DNA from: Vibrio superstes
GTDB lineage: Bacteria; Pseudomonadota; Gammaproteobacteria; Enterobacterales; Vibrionaceae
DNA: 64,000 nucleotides
Direction of reading: 5' to 3'
Assembly (NCBI RefSeq): GCF_003569005.1
Contig: NZ_BCUR01000004.1
Span: 1,773,111 to 1,837,110, forward strand
Shown: positions 46,685 through 55,755 of the stretch, one piece after another
Numbering within the stretch: the stretch's first letter is position 1
Layout of the letters: the number at the start of each line of letters is the position of its first letter
Translations under genes and position numbers: made by a program
Notes under the pieces: generated by a model
The model's input: only the letters and a program-made list of their open reading frames with translations
Told to the model about the DNA's origin: nothing
The model's database searches: none

Positions 46685-46715
46685 GTCTAAAACCGGTGAG
46701 CAGGTCACAGGTCAA
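46685..46715 (-). promoter_or_regulatory. Second CueR-type promoter
   Basis: On the minus strand: -35 TTGACC, 19-base spacer, -10 TTAGAC. The dyad ACCTGTG-ACCTGCT-CACCGGT is better than that of the cueR promoter (six of seven arm positions pair). It shares TTGACCTGTG and GGTTTTA with the cueR promoter 183 bases away. Confidence 0.75.
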
Positions 46716-46774
46716 ACTATTTAACGCGTTGATTTATGGTTGTTTAGGTTTCATCACTGAAACGAACATTGGTA

Positions 46775-46804
46775 TTGACGAGAAAATTTAATATGAGCTA
46801 TAAC
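46775..46804 (+). promoter_or_regulatory. Candidate sigma-70 promoter
   Basis: TTGACG, 18-base spacer, TATAAC, about 25 bases before the ATG at 46831. No CueR dyad is visible in it. Confidence 0.45.
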
Positions 46805-46830
46805 CAATAGGAACTATACGGATACTGACA

Positions 46831-47187
46831 ATGCTTAAACGATTTCACTCACACAGCATAATCGCAATAACACTGATACTGGCTCTGCTAGTGGCAGGTG
46901 TTTTGCCGTCAATATCTCAAGCCAACCCTATCGGGCATCACAGCGCAGCAGCGCAAACATCAACGGATGCCGATTGCTGTGAAGAGCAACACCAACAAGT
47001 CACAACTGGGTGTACTACTAGCAGCACTCATCAGTGTTGTGAGCAGGTTTGCGGCAGTTTAATTAGCCTGCCATCATCCGCCCTATTATTATCCAGAACT
47101 AGCCTAGATGAGACCCGTTACTCTCTAGCTTCTTCAGATATTCTGCCGCCCTATAAACAAGCCGTATTACGGCCTCCTATTGTTTAG
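46831..47187 (+). CDS. Exported Cys-rich protein of the copper cluster
   Basis: A 118-residue protein with a signal peptide (about 1-31, ending ISQA). The mature part has a dense set of Cys in pairs (DCCEEQ, TGCTTS, QCCEQVCG) plus His residues, typical of periplasmic metal-binding proteins. Placed before copG and divergent from the copA operon, it probably buffers copper. No named family is claimed. Confidence 0.7.
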   Translation: MLKRFHSHSIIAITLILALLVAGVLPSISQANPIGHHSAAAQTSTDADCCEEQHQQVTTGCTTSSTHQCCEQVCGSLISLPSSALLLSRTSLDETRYSLASSDILPPYKQAVLRPPIV

Positions 47188-47282
47188 TTCGCTGTTCATC
47201 AAAATCGAATCATCAGAGTGTCTTACACTTATCTAAACAATATTTAATTGCCCAGCAAGTCGCTTGGCAATGGAGCAATACA

Positions 47283-47723
47283 ATGAAAACAGTTAACAAA
47301 GCAATCCTTACCGCATCCCTTCTATTTAGCGGCCTAAGCTACGCAAGTAACAACATTGAGATGTACAAGTCCCCAAGTTGTGGATGCTGTACCGAGTGGG
47401 CAGAAATCATGGAGCAGAAAGGGTATCAAGTAGATATTCAACAGCAAAAGGATTGGACTAACGTCAAGCGTGAGTTTGGCATGCCAGCCAAGCTGCAATC
47501 TTGCCATACGGCAATTATTGATGGTTATTTAATTGAAGGGCACGTGCCAGAAAAAGAGATAGCCCGCCTTCTTAAAGAACGCCCACAAGGCATCAAAGGA
47601 CTAGCAGCACCAGGCATGCCAATGCACTCCCCAGGCATGGCAAAGCCGGGGGACGCGTACAGGGATTTTGATGTCATTGCCTTTCATTCTGATGGCACCA
47701 CAAGTGTTTATGCGGAGTATTGA
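47283..47723 (+). CDS. copG: CopG-like copper-binding protein (DUF411)
   Basis: A 146-residue protein with signal peptide (ILTASLLFSGLSYA). The DUF411 core has YKSPSCGCCTEWAEIM (CGCC), LQSCHTAIIDGYLIEGHVP and a Met/His-rich loop (PGMPMHSPGMAKPG). V. cholerae CopG of this family binds a multi-copper cluster through these Cys residues in the periplasm. It is next to copA here as in V. cholerae. Confidence 0.92.
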   Translation: MKTVNKAILTASLLFSGLSYASNNIEMYKSPSCGCCTEWAEIMEQKGYQVDIQQQKDWTNVKREFGMPAKLQSCHTAIIDGYLIEGHVPEKEIARLLKERPQGIKGLAAPGMPMHSPGMAKPGDAYRDFDVIAFHSDGTTSVYAEY

Positions 47724-47762
47724 TGTGGTAGGTGTCAGACACAATTAGCGCATTTAAACCAA

Positions 47763-48450
47763 CGTCATGGCCGAAAGTCTTTATCAGCCATCTTTCCATG
47801 CAGCCAAAGATTCCGGCTAAAAGACTGCCGGAATGACGGTAGTTAAGGTTCGGGTCTTGAGGCTCGTGAGTATCCTCATGGTCGAGTGCTCTTATCGACC
47901 ATCTTTCCATGAAGCCAAAGATTCCGGCTAAAAGACTGCCGGAATGACGGTGGTTAAGGTTCGGGGCTTGAGGCTTGAGTCTTGAGTCTTGAGGCTCGTG
48001 AGTATCGTCATGGTCGAGTGCTCTTATCGACCATCTTTCCATGCAACCAAAGATTCCGGCTAAAACACTGCCGGAATGACGGTGGTTAAGGTGCGGGTCT
48101 TGAGGTTCGAAGCTTGAGGCCTGAGTCTTGAGGCTCGTGAGTATCGTCATGGTCGAGTGCTCTTATCGACCATCTTTCCATGAAGCTAAAGATTCCGGCT
48201 AAAAGACTACCGGAATGACGGTAGTTAAGGTTCGGGGCTTGAGTCTTGAATTCTGAGGCTTGAGGCTCGAAGCTCGTGAGTATCGTCATGGTCGAGTGCT
48301 CTTATCGGCCATCTTTCCATGAAGCCAAAGATTCCGGCTAAAACACTGCCAGAATGACGGTGGTTAAGGTGCGGGTCTTGAGGCTTGAGGCTCGAAGCTC
48401 GAAGCTCGTGAGTATCGTCATGGTCGAGTGCTCTTATCGACCATCTTCCC
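47763..48450. repeat. Composite tandem repeat, period 111-139 bp, with nested 7-bp repeats
   Basis: Six units begin at 47763, 47874, 48006, 48145, 48284 and 48416 (last one partial). Each has hairpin 1 (GGTCGA-GTGCTCTTA-TCGACC) and hairpin 2 (GATTCCGG-loop-CCGGAATGACG), then a linker made of 7-bp steps such as CTTGAGG, CTTGAGT and CTCGAAG. Unit lengths 111, 132, 139, 139, 132 differ by multiples of 7. Open frames across it on the minus strand are by-products of the repeats. Confidence 0.9.
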
Positions 48451-48495
48451 ATAGTTCCACTGGCCCCATAACCACCACAACCCAGAGCCCAGCAC

Positions 48496-49416
48496 CTACA
48501 ATCCCTGCTTATACCCCAACATATAATTAAGCTTGCTCGTCTTACGGGTCATCTTCTGAAAACCTTTCTCATCAAAGCTATCAAACTGCCCCATAGCCTT
48601 AGCTGACAAACCGGAGCCGCCTAGGTTTTCGGTATCTAAGGACAAAATAACCTCACCCGCATCCTTCACCGCTTTCATGTAGCCTTGCTCAGTTGTTAGG
48701 TCATATTGGTTTAGGTCAAACACAGGCTTTAGCTCTTTAGCCCAGTAGAACTCAAGAAATGGCACAGGTTGCTTTGGCTTATTCCAGCTTACGTCACGTG
48801 AGTAGTACATCAATGCGCGGTATGGGTCATTGGCAAAATTGGTGATGCCCATTTGCTGTGGCAGTTCATCGTGGGTAATGGCTTTATTGTTTAGGTCGTA
48901 CAACCAGGCATTTTTATCGTTCTCAAGCTCTGCCCAAAACGCCCGCATGTTTTCTAGGTGGCGATAGTCTTTATCAACAATCACCTGCACCTTGAAGTCA
49001 CTGCCGCCACCAGACATATGCCAGAAGGTATTGAAGGTGTGGTGGCCATCGGTGAGGTAAATTTCGTTGTTAGGCGCAAGCACAATGGTTTTCATGTCTT
49101 TGCGCTTTTCACCTATGCCTTGCTCACAAACAAAGGACTCCGGCTTGGAAGGTACTGAGTTTTCATCAAATGACGTTAAACCCTTTTGACCATTGGCCTC
49201 ACAGATTTCATCAAACTGCTTTTTCACATCATGTTGATAGCGACCTAGCTTGTAGTAAATCTGATCGTAACCTACCGAAGGCTGTGTCGGCTTAAGCTCA
49301 GACAGACTGACTTGGTAGACATCCCCCTCTTTTACTGAGGCTAGATCTTGAGCCCATACTGACGTTGCGCCTATCATCGTTGCCAGTGCAACAAGAGACT
49401 TGTTCAGACAATTCAT
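48496..49416 (-). CDS. Exported ParB-like (ParBc_2) nuclease-fold protein
   Basis: A 306-residue protein with a signal peptide (SLVALATMIGATSVWA). The ParB/Srx-like core shows VSLSELKPTQPSVGYDQIYYK, then IYLTDGHHTFNTFW (about 120-135), the family's DGHH motif. Its export separates it from chromosome-partitioning ParB. Secreted members are of unknown role. Confidence 0.75.
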   Translation of the reverse strand: MNCLNKSLVALATMIGATSVWAQDLASVKEGDVYQVSLSELKPTQPSVGYDQIYYKLGRYQHDVKKQFDEICEANGQKGLTSFDENSVPSKPESFVCEQGIGEKRKDMKTIVLAPNNEIYLTDGHHTFNTFWHMSGGGSDFKVQVIVDKDYRHLENMRAFWAELENDKNAWLYDLNNKAITHDELPQQMGITNFANDPYRALMYYSRDVSWNKPKQPVPFLEFYWAKELKPVFDLNQYDLTTEQGYMKAVKDAGEVILSLDTENLGGSGLSAKAMGQFDSFDEKGFQKMTRKTSKLNYMLGYKQGL

Positions 49417-49617
49417 TGTGTACCTTTGTGTTTGTGCCGATGTTGTTATGCAAATACCCTAGAATCAAAGCATTACGAAGTTATGACAGGCAAGTTGCAT
49501 TTAGATTATGCCAGTAAGCACACCGGCTATTAACTGATAAGCATTTGTATTTCATTGCTTGCCTAGAGTGTGTTAAGTTACGTTTAAAGGACTCAATCAA
49601 GACTCTATAACGATATC

Positions 49618-49986
49618 GTGAAGCCCAAGCAGAAAAGGCATTTAACCGCAAAATACTCCCTACTATTGGTATGGTGGGTAATAGTGGTGTGTCTGGCAAA
49701 AAATGTTGGTTTTATCAGTCTTTGTAGCGTTTCTTCCGAACACATTGCCTCAACAGAGATCAGTCAACAAAGCAGTTCCTCATTAACTGAAACGCCCTGC
49801 TCGCTATCGGAAAAACTGTTAAGCTTTCATCAAGTCAGCATGGAAGACCTTGCTGTTGCATTACTGCTGATTGCTCTGATTGGCATCTTCACCGTCACTA
49901 GTTCTTTTAAACCTGTGCGTTTCTTTACCGAGCCAACAGGACCTCCGCCGCGACTCTATCTCAGGCTTTGTGTATTTCGTGAATAA
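49618..49986 (+). CDS. Small membrane protein preceding scsB (ScsA-like position)
   Basis: A 122-residue frame with a GTG start, two hydrophobic segments (about 13-35 and 78-95) and three Cys in the loop between or near them. It ends 48 bases before the scsB ATG. Salmonella scsA encodes a membrane protein of about this size at the same place, but I cannot confirm sequence homology, so no symbol is given. Confidence 0.55.
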   Translation: MKPKQKRHLTAKYSLLLVWWVIVVCLAKNVGFISLCSVSSEHIASTEISQQSSSSLTETPCSLSEKLLSFHQVSMEDLAVALLLIALIGIFTVTSSFKPVRFFTEPTGPPPRLYLRLCVFRE

Positions 49987-50034
49987 AAAAAGATGGTTAC
50001 TCACAACTATCACTTTGTTATTTATGGAAAAACT

Positions 50035-52146
50035 ATGCTTAAAACTAAATTTATAACTAGCGCTCTACTCAAGCCTTTCTTGAGCGGGTTGCTATTTCTG
50101 TGGGCAATAAGCTCAACGCAGATAGTCTCAGCTTCCGAGGTCAGTTCCGGTTGGATTACCTCTCCCGATCATCCTCCCGTTCAGGTACGTTTTGATCTCA
50201 CTGGCCAAACTAACAGCGACACTCACACTGTTGAAGCCTTGCTAGAGGTTAAGCTCGATGATGGCTGGAAAACCTATTGGCGCACGGCAGGTGAAGCCGG
50301 TGTCGCACCAAGTATCGACTATGCCACTTCAACTAATATTGAATCCCTTGAATGGCACTGGCCATTTCCAGAGCGCTTTTCGCTACTGGGAATAGAAACC
50401 TTGGGCTATCAGTCCGATGTGATCTTTCCTATCACTTTGCATTTGAATGAGCTCTCACAAGCTACAACATTGAATGCGACACTGACGCTTCCGTCATGCA
50501 CGACTATTTGTGTGCTCACCGACTATCCCATCACGCTTTCATTTGTAGCTGATGACCTCAAGACAAACGATCGGGCAATGCTGAGTTACGCCAAGGCCAT
50601 TAGCTCTGTGCCAAAGGATTCTCCCTTACTGAGCAACCTAGAAGCAAAATGGGACAAAGCAAGCTCTAAGTTAGAAGTTAGCGTAACCAAGACAACACCT
50701 TGGCACTCCCCAGATGTTCTCGTTGATGGTACAGCCGAGAATGTAGAAGATGCTAGCTTTAAGAAACCGAGCATTACGCTAGAAGGCAATACACTGCATG
50801 CGGTGTTTGAAGTAACTAGCTGGCTAGGAGCACCATCGCTTGAGAACGAAACCGTTTCGGTCTCCTTCTCAGATTCAGACTTTCTAGCCGAAGAACAAAT
50901 TGCTGTCAGCACTGGAGCGGTAAATTCTATTACTCCAAGTCTATTGCAGATGTTTATTTTCGCCGTTATTGGTGGTCTTATTCTTAATATTATGCCGTGT
51001 GTATTGCCTGTTTTAGGTATGAAGCTTGGCTCAATTGTGAGTATGCAAGGCCAAGAAAAGCGCCAGATTCGATGGCAATTTATCGCTTCAGCCCTTGGCA
51101 TTCTGGTCTCGTTCTGGCTGATCGCGCTGTTTTTGGCAATAATCAAACTTTCGGGCGGCGCCTTAGGCTGGGGCATTCAGTTCCAAAGCCCATGGTTTTT
51201 AGGCTTCTTGTTTGTGGTCACCGCGCTGTTTGCCATGAATATGCTAGGTTTGATGGAGGTACGCTTGCCTTCCGGTATTTCTACTTGGCTTGCAGGCAAG
51301 GGAGACAACTCATACTCAGGGCACTTTGTTCAGGGCATGTTTGCCACCCTACTCGCCACCCCCTGCACTGCGCCCTTTTTGGGAACCGCTGTAGCCTTTG
51401 CCCTAGGTGCTGATATAAGCACACTGTTTGTGATTTTTTCAGCCCTTGCTTTAGGTATGGCCCTTCCGTGGCTACTCGTCGCGACTTTCCCGTCAATAGC
51501 AAGCACATTGCCTAAGCCTGGTGCGTGGATGAACAAGGTGAAAATGGTGTTTGGTTTGATGATGCTTGCGACCAGTATCTGGCTGCTTTCTTTATTAGGC
51601 AATCATTTATCACTGCTTTGGCTTATCGTCATAGGATTTAGCCTGTTTTGCATGCTTATCGTTAAGTCTAAATCGGCCTATGGAAAAAACGTAGCGGCAA
51701 TCGTTGGTGTTGTTGGCATCATTAGTGTAGGCGGAGGCTTAATTACGGCGAGTGTGACTGCCGATAGCTGGGCAACTCCCCTACCTAAAGAGCGCCAATG
51801 GCAACAACTCTCCACTCAAAACATAGAGCAATACGTCGCTGACAATAAAGTCGTTTTTGTGGATGTGACCGCTGATTGGTGCATTACCTGTAAAGCCAAC
51901 AAGATAGGGGTTCTGCTACAAGAACCGGTTTATTCGACTCTCGATAACAGCAATGTAATTCGAATGAAGGGAGACTGGACGCGACCTAGTGACAGAGTGA
52001 CTGGGTTCTTAAGAAGTTACAACCGCTATGGCGTGCCATTTAATATCGTATATGGCCCAAATGCCCCACAAGGTATTGCGTTGCCGACGGTTCTGAGCAG
52101 TGAAGCTGTGCTCAAGGCTATAGAACAAGCAGGAGGAAAGCGGTAA
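50035..52146 (+). CDS. scsB: ScsB-type protein-disulfide reductase
   Basis: From ATG at 50035 it has 703 residues: signal peptide (about 10-34), a periplasmic domain with two Cys (LPSCTTICVL, about 155), an eight-span DsbD-like membrane domain with MPCVLPVLGMKLG and ATPCTAPFLGTAVA, and a C-terminal thioredoxin domain with WCITCK (about 616). It moves electrons from cytoplasmic thioredoxin to periplasmic ScsC/ScsD. Scs proteins give copper tolerance in Salmonella. It overlaps the next gene by one base. Confidence 0.9.
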   Translation: MLKTKFITSALLKPFLSGLLFLWAISSTQIVSASEVSSGWITSPDHPPVQVRFDLTGQTNSDTHTVEALLEVKLDDGWKTYWRTAGEAGVAPSIDYATSTNIESLEWHWPFPERFSLLGIETLGYQSDVIFPITLHLNELSQATTLNATLTLPSCTTICVLTDYPITLSFVADDLKTNDRAMLSYAKAISSVPKDSPLLSNLEAKWDKASSKLEVSVTKTTPWHSPDVLVDGTAENVEDASFKKPSITLEGNTLHAVFEVTSWLGAPSLENETVSVSFSDSDFLAEEQIAVSTGAVNSITPSLLQMFIFAVIGGLILNIMPCVLPVLGMKLGSIVSMQGQEKRQIRWQFIASALGILVSFWLIALFLAIIKLSGGALGWGIQFQSPWFLGFLFVVTALFAMNMLGLMEVRLPSGISTWLAGKGDNSYSGHFVQGMFATLLATPCTAPFLGTAVAFALGADISTLFVIFSALALGMALPWLLVATFPSIASTLPKPGAWMNKVKMVFGLMMLATSIWLLSLLGNHLSLLWLIVIGFSLFCMLIVKSKSAYGKNVAAIVGVVGIISVGGGLITASVTADSWATPLPKERQWQQLSTQNIEQYVADNKVVFVDVTADWCITCKANKIGVLLQEPVYSTLDNSNVIRMKGDWTRPSDRVTGFLRSYNRYGVPFNIVYGPNAPQGIALPTVLSSEAVLKAIEQAGGKR

Positions 52147-52640
52147 TGAAGAAATGGCTAAACTTCTTTAAAAATTCACTGCTGTATATCTTGCTGTTTA
52201 CTGTGGTATCCGTTGCGGTGGATCTGTGGCGCACTCGAGATTTTACCTCTAGCGAGACCCCAACCACACAAGCAACCGCGCTTTCCGGAAACAACATAGA
52301 CTTAGACGTTCTTAGTCAAGACAAGCCCGTAGTCGTGTACTTTTGGGCAACCTGGTGCGGGGCGTGTAAATTTGTGACGCCCACCATCAATTGGCTAAGC
52401 CAATACTATGACGTTGTGGCCATCAGCGCCTCATCCGGTGAAGCACGTCGCGTACAGGCTTATCTCAATAGTCATGATTATCAGTTTGAGAACATTAATG
52501 ACCCTAGAAGTCAGATTAGTTCAGGCTGGAATCTCAAAGTGACCCCAACCATTGCCATTATTGAAAATGGCGAGATTAAGAACATTACTACTGGAATTAC
52601 AACGCCTATCGGTCTGCTTGCTAGACTGTGGCTTCTTTAA
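52146..52640 (+). CDS. scsD: ScsD-type membrane-anchored thioredoxin
   Basis: A 164-residue TlpA-like protein. One N-terminal membrane anchor is followed by a thioredoxin domain with ATWCGACK (WCGAC, about 70) and the cis-Pro loop VTPTIAI. It faces the periplasm and should take electrons from ScsB. Gene order here is scsB-scsD-scsC. Confidence 0.85.
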   Translation: MKKWLNFFKNSLLYILLFTVVSVAVDLWRTRDFTSSETPTTQATALSGNNIDLDVLSQDKPVVVYFWATWCGACKFVTPTINWLSQYYDVVAISASSGEARRVQAYLNSHDYQFENINDPRSQISSGWNLKVTPTIAIIENGEIKNITTGITTPIGLLARLWLL

Positions 52641-52648
52641 GGCATCTC

Positions 52649-53374
52649 ATGAACATTAAAAATCTATTTATTAGCCTATTCGCTTCACTGCTTGTTTTCG
52701 TCGCACCAGTGAATGCCAATCAAGATACAAGGTCGCAAAAAATACAAGACATTGCCGACATGTTGCAATCACACCCAGAGTTGGTTGATAGCCTGCATAG
52801 CAACCTGCAGGCGTACATAGAGCAACAAGGTCAACTAAAAGAGGTTCTAACCCACAATCACGATTATCTCTACAATAACGACCTTCAGCCTTCCATAGGG
52901 AATGAAGAAGCGCCCGTAACACTGGTCGTATTTACTGACTACAGTTGCCCTTGGTGTAAGAAGTTTGACCCAGAGTTATACAAACTTGTCGAGAACAACC
53001 CAGATACGGTTCGAGTGATTAATCTCTATGTTCCCCTGAAGGAGCAAAGTAGCGTGAACTCCGCCTCTTACGCTTTAAACGTATGGCGTGAGAAGCGCAG
53101 CAGTTATGAAGAGGTTCACCAGTTGATGGTGGCAAAACCCGGCGCTCACAACCTCAACTCCATCAGCAAGGTAGCAAAGAACACCAACACCACGGCATTG
53201 ATGAATGCGTCTATGAAAAGCGATGAACTCATCAATAAAAACCTAGAGCTTTTTCGTGCTCTAGGCATGCGAGGCACACCCGCAATGCTCATCGGCGATG
53301 AGATGGTAAGCGGTTATCTTGACTACGACAAACTGCAAGCCATAGTTGACGACAAACTGTCGAAGCTTAACTAA
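52649..53374 (+). CDS. scsC: ScsC-type periplasmic thiol oxidoreductase
   Basis: From ATG at 52649 (AAGG upstream) it has 241 residues with a signal peptide. An N-terminal helical stalk (about 25-75, likely oligomerisation) precedes a DsbA-like domain with CPWC (about 101) and the cis-Pro loop MRGTPAML. Trimeric ScsC proteins act as disulfide isomerase and copper-binding partners of ScsB. Confidence 0.85.
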   Translation: MNIKNLFISLFASLLVFVAPVNANQDTRSQKIQDIADMLQSHPELVDSLHSNLQAYIEQQGQLKEVLTHNHDYLYNNDLQPSIGNEEAPVTLVVFTDYSCPWCKKFDPELYKLVENNPDTVRVINLYVPLKEQSSVNSASYALNVWREKRSSYEEVHQLMVAKPGAHNLNSISKVAKNTNTTALMNASMKSDELINKNLELFRALGMRGTPAMLIGDEMVSGYLDYDKLQAIVDDKLSKLN

Positions 53375-53387
53375 GGTTACTGATATT

Positions 53388-53415
53388 AAGGGCTCGTTGA
53401 GCCCTTCTTGTTATT
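53388..53415 (+). terminator. Terminator of the scs operon
   Basis: AAGGGCTC pairs with GAGCCCTT around GTT, followed by a T-rich but interrupted tract. Confidence 0.65.
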
Positions 53416-53444
53416 ACGCGAGACATAAGGGTAAGGAATACAAA

Positions 53445-54299
53445 GTGCGAATACTCTTTTTGACTGGACTTGCGATGATGGCGTTTGCTGCCAACTCTTT
53501 GCTTTCCCGCTTAGCACTGGTTGATGGAGCGATTTCCGCAGAGGCCTTTACATTAGTTCGCATCGTCTCCGGGGCACTGACTCTCAGTGCAATCTTGTTA
53601 CTATCACAGGGAGTAAAAGGCTTCTATCATCAATGGCGCATCGGCCTCTATTCAGGCATATGCCTGTTCCTCTACGCTTTGCTTTTCTCGCTGGCCTATA
53701 CCGAGCTCACAACTGGCTTTGGCGCTCTCATTTTGTTCGGATCTGTACAGTTTTCTTTACTGGGTATGCACCTCTTTCAAGGACACCGCTTTAGCGCTCT
53801 AGAATGGCTAGGGATCTTAGTCTCTTTTACAGGCTTTGTTTGGCTGGTAAGTCCGTCGTCTTCTACACTTGTTGCCTGGCCAATGTTAGCCATGTTGTTA
53901 TCGGGAATCAGTTGGGCTGGGTTCACTCTTCTAGGCAAGCAAACGGGAGCGGCACTGCCAGCAACCACCAAGGGCTTCATTATTGCTTCGGTGATTTCTA
54001 TAGGCCTTATTCCTTGGGCGTTTGATACCCATGCTATAAGCGCCCAAGGCCTTATGTATGCTGTAATCTCCGGCGCTATCACCTCAGGGCTGGGCTATGT
54101 ACTTTGGTATGCAGTGGTACCCAAGATATCATTACTGAATGCGTCACTGTCACAACTCTTAGTCCCAGCCATCGCTATGATCATGGGCGTCTTATTCCTT
54201 CGCGAATCCATAACCACTGAAAACCTATTGAGCATGGGGCTTATTTTAGGTGGGATCGCACTCACCCTCTATCAGCAGCATCGCCATTCAGCTGTTTAA
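53445..54299 (+). CDS. EamA/DMT family transporter
   Basis: From GTG at 53445 (AAGGA eight bases upstream) it encodes 284 residues with ten spans in two EamA halves. The second half shows ISWAGFTLLGKQ and a final GLILGGIALTLY. Exporters of this type carry amino acids or other metabolites; the substrate is unknown. A longer frame would start inside the terminator of scsC, which argues against it. Confidence 0.85.
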   Translation: MRILFLTGLAMMAFAANSLLSRLALVDGAISAEAFTLVRIVSGALTLSAILLLSQGVKGFYHQWRIGLYSGICLFLYALLFSLAYTELTTGFGALILFGSVQFSLLGMHLFQGHRFSALEWLGILVSFTGFVWLVSPSSSTLVAWPMLAMLLSGISWAGFTLLGKQTGAALPATTKGFIIASVISIGLIPWAFDTHAISAQGLMYAVISGAITSGLGYVLWYAVVPKISLLNASLSQLLVPAIAMIMGVLFLRESITTENLLSMGLILGGIALTLYQQHRHSAV

Positions 54300-54468
54300 C
54301 TCTCAGCTAACTGTCACTCTATTTCTGCAACGATTGTACATTTAAAGAGCGCTTAATCCGCTAAAGTGCACATATCTCATTAATGGTGTATCTAATTATT
54401 GACACCTTAAGGCTATATGATATTTATAGTCGGTATTGACAAAGAAAAATAACAACACGGACGTAGTA

Positions 54469-55737
54469 ATGGAAAACGCAATACCCTCACAATCCTCACC
54501 CTCTAAATTAGGAACCTTGGTTCGTTCATTAGGCCCTGGCATCATGGCGGCAGCCGCTGCTGTTGGTGGCTCTCATTTGGTTGCTTCAACTAAAGCTGGC
54601 GCAATCTATGGGTGGCAACTTGCCATATTGATCCTGCTTGTAAACCTATTTAAGTACCCATTCTTTAAAGCGGGTGTTCAATACACGGTAGGAACCAAAA
54701 CAAGCCTTGTTGAGGGATATTCAAAACTGGGCAAGCCATACCTGATCTCTTTCGCTTTACTGAGCGTCATCTCAGCCATTGTAAATACGGCTGCCTTGCT
54801 GATGTTCAGCGCCAGTTTATTGGCCTACTTCATCCCAGTCGATCTTTCCATGCCAACCCTGTGCGTCATCGTTCTAGTAACCTGCTTATCAATATTGTTT
54901 GTCGGGCACTACAAGGCATTAGATACCTTATCTAAAACCATTATGGCGGTTCTAACGGTGACCACTCTCGTGGCGGTAGCCATCGCTTTTGGCAACCCTG
55001 TAGAACCACAACCAGACTTTGTTTCTCCATCGCCTTGGACACTGGCTGCCATTGGATTCATTGTTGTGACCATGGGTTGGATGCCGGCACCTATTGAGAT
55101 CTCAAGCCTTACCTCAATGTGGCTGAAGAGTCAGTGTCGCGAACAGGATGTCACGGCAAAATCGGCTCTGTTTGATTTTAATGTGGGCTATATCGGTACT
55201 GCGGTTTTGGCTTTGGTCTTTGTCGCCTTGGGTACACTCATGCTGCACGGTACAGGTGTGCAACTTCAGGCATCTGGCGTAGGCTTTTCTCATCAGTTAA
55301 TCAGTTTATATGCTGCCACTATTGGTGAATGGTCACGTTATCTTGTAGCTATCATTGCCTTCTTCTGTATTTTTGGCAGCACCATTACTGTTATTGATGG
55401 TTACTCTCGCGTTATTACTGAATCTCAACGTCTTTTGCGTAGCAAACAGACTATCCATCCTGCAATGAATCAAGCCTGGATGCTAATCGTATCAATATCA
55501 GCGCTGTGCATCGTGGTCTTCTTGGCAAAGGCACTATTACCTATGCTTGATTTTGCGATGGTACTGGCCTTCATCACCACGCCGTTCTTCGCTTTGCTAA
55601 ACTACATCCTAGTGACGCGCACACCACTGCCTGCTGAATTGGCGGTTGGCCCTAAACTTAAGGCACTGTCTATCATAGGTTTAGTTTACTTATTCGGATT
55701 TTTAGCGCTGTTTGTGTGGTGGAAATGGTTCATGTAA
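54469..55737 (+). CDS. Nramp-superfamily transporter lacking the canonical metal site
   Basis: From ATG at 54469 it has 422 residues and about 11 spans. It aligns with Nramp proteins, but helix 1 reads GPGIMAAAAAVGGSHLVASTKAGA, without the DPGN that binds Mn/Fe, and helix 6 reads WMPAPIEISS without the usual Met-Pro-His. It may be one of the Nramp-related carriers with another substrate. No regulator is adjacent. Confidence 0.8.
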   Translation: MENAIPSQSSPSKLGTLVRSLGPGIMAAAAAVGGSHLVASTKAGAIYGWQLAILILLVNLFKYPFFKAGVQYTVGTKTSLVEGYSKLGKPYLISFALLSVISAIVNTAALLMFSASLLAYFIPVDLSMPTLCVIVLVTCLSILFVGHYKALDTLSKTIMAVLTVTTLVAVAIAFGNPVEPQPDFVSPSPWTLAAIGFIVVTMGWMPAPIEISSLTSMWLKSQCREQDVTAKSALFDFNVGYIGTAVLALVFVALGTLMLHGTGVQLQASGVGFSHQLISLYAATIGEWSRYLVAIIAFFCIFGSTITVIDGYSRVITESQRLLRSKQTIHPAMNQAWMLIVSISALCIVVFLAKALLPMLDFAMVLAFITTPFFALLNYILVTRTPLPAELAVGPKLKALSIIGLVYLFGFLALFVWWKWFM

Positions 55738-55755
55738 CTGCACACTGATGCCAAT

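Noticed and set aside
47674-48452. Minus-strand frames of 67-158 residues with repeated RHSGSLLAGIFG segments
   Set aside because: They are translations of the tandem DNA repeat; no ribosome sites, and the repeated peptide follows the hairpin sequence.
54775-55737. Canonical Mn2+/Fe2+ MntH identity for the Nramp-like gene
   Set aside because: The DPGN motif and the helix 6 ligands are absent.
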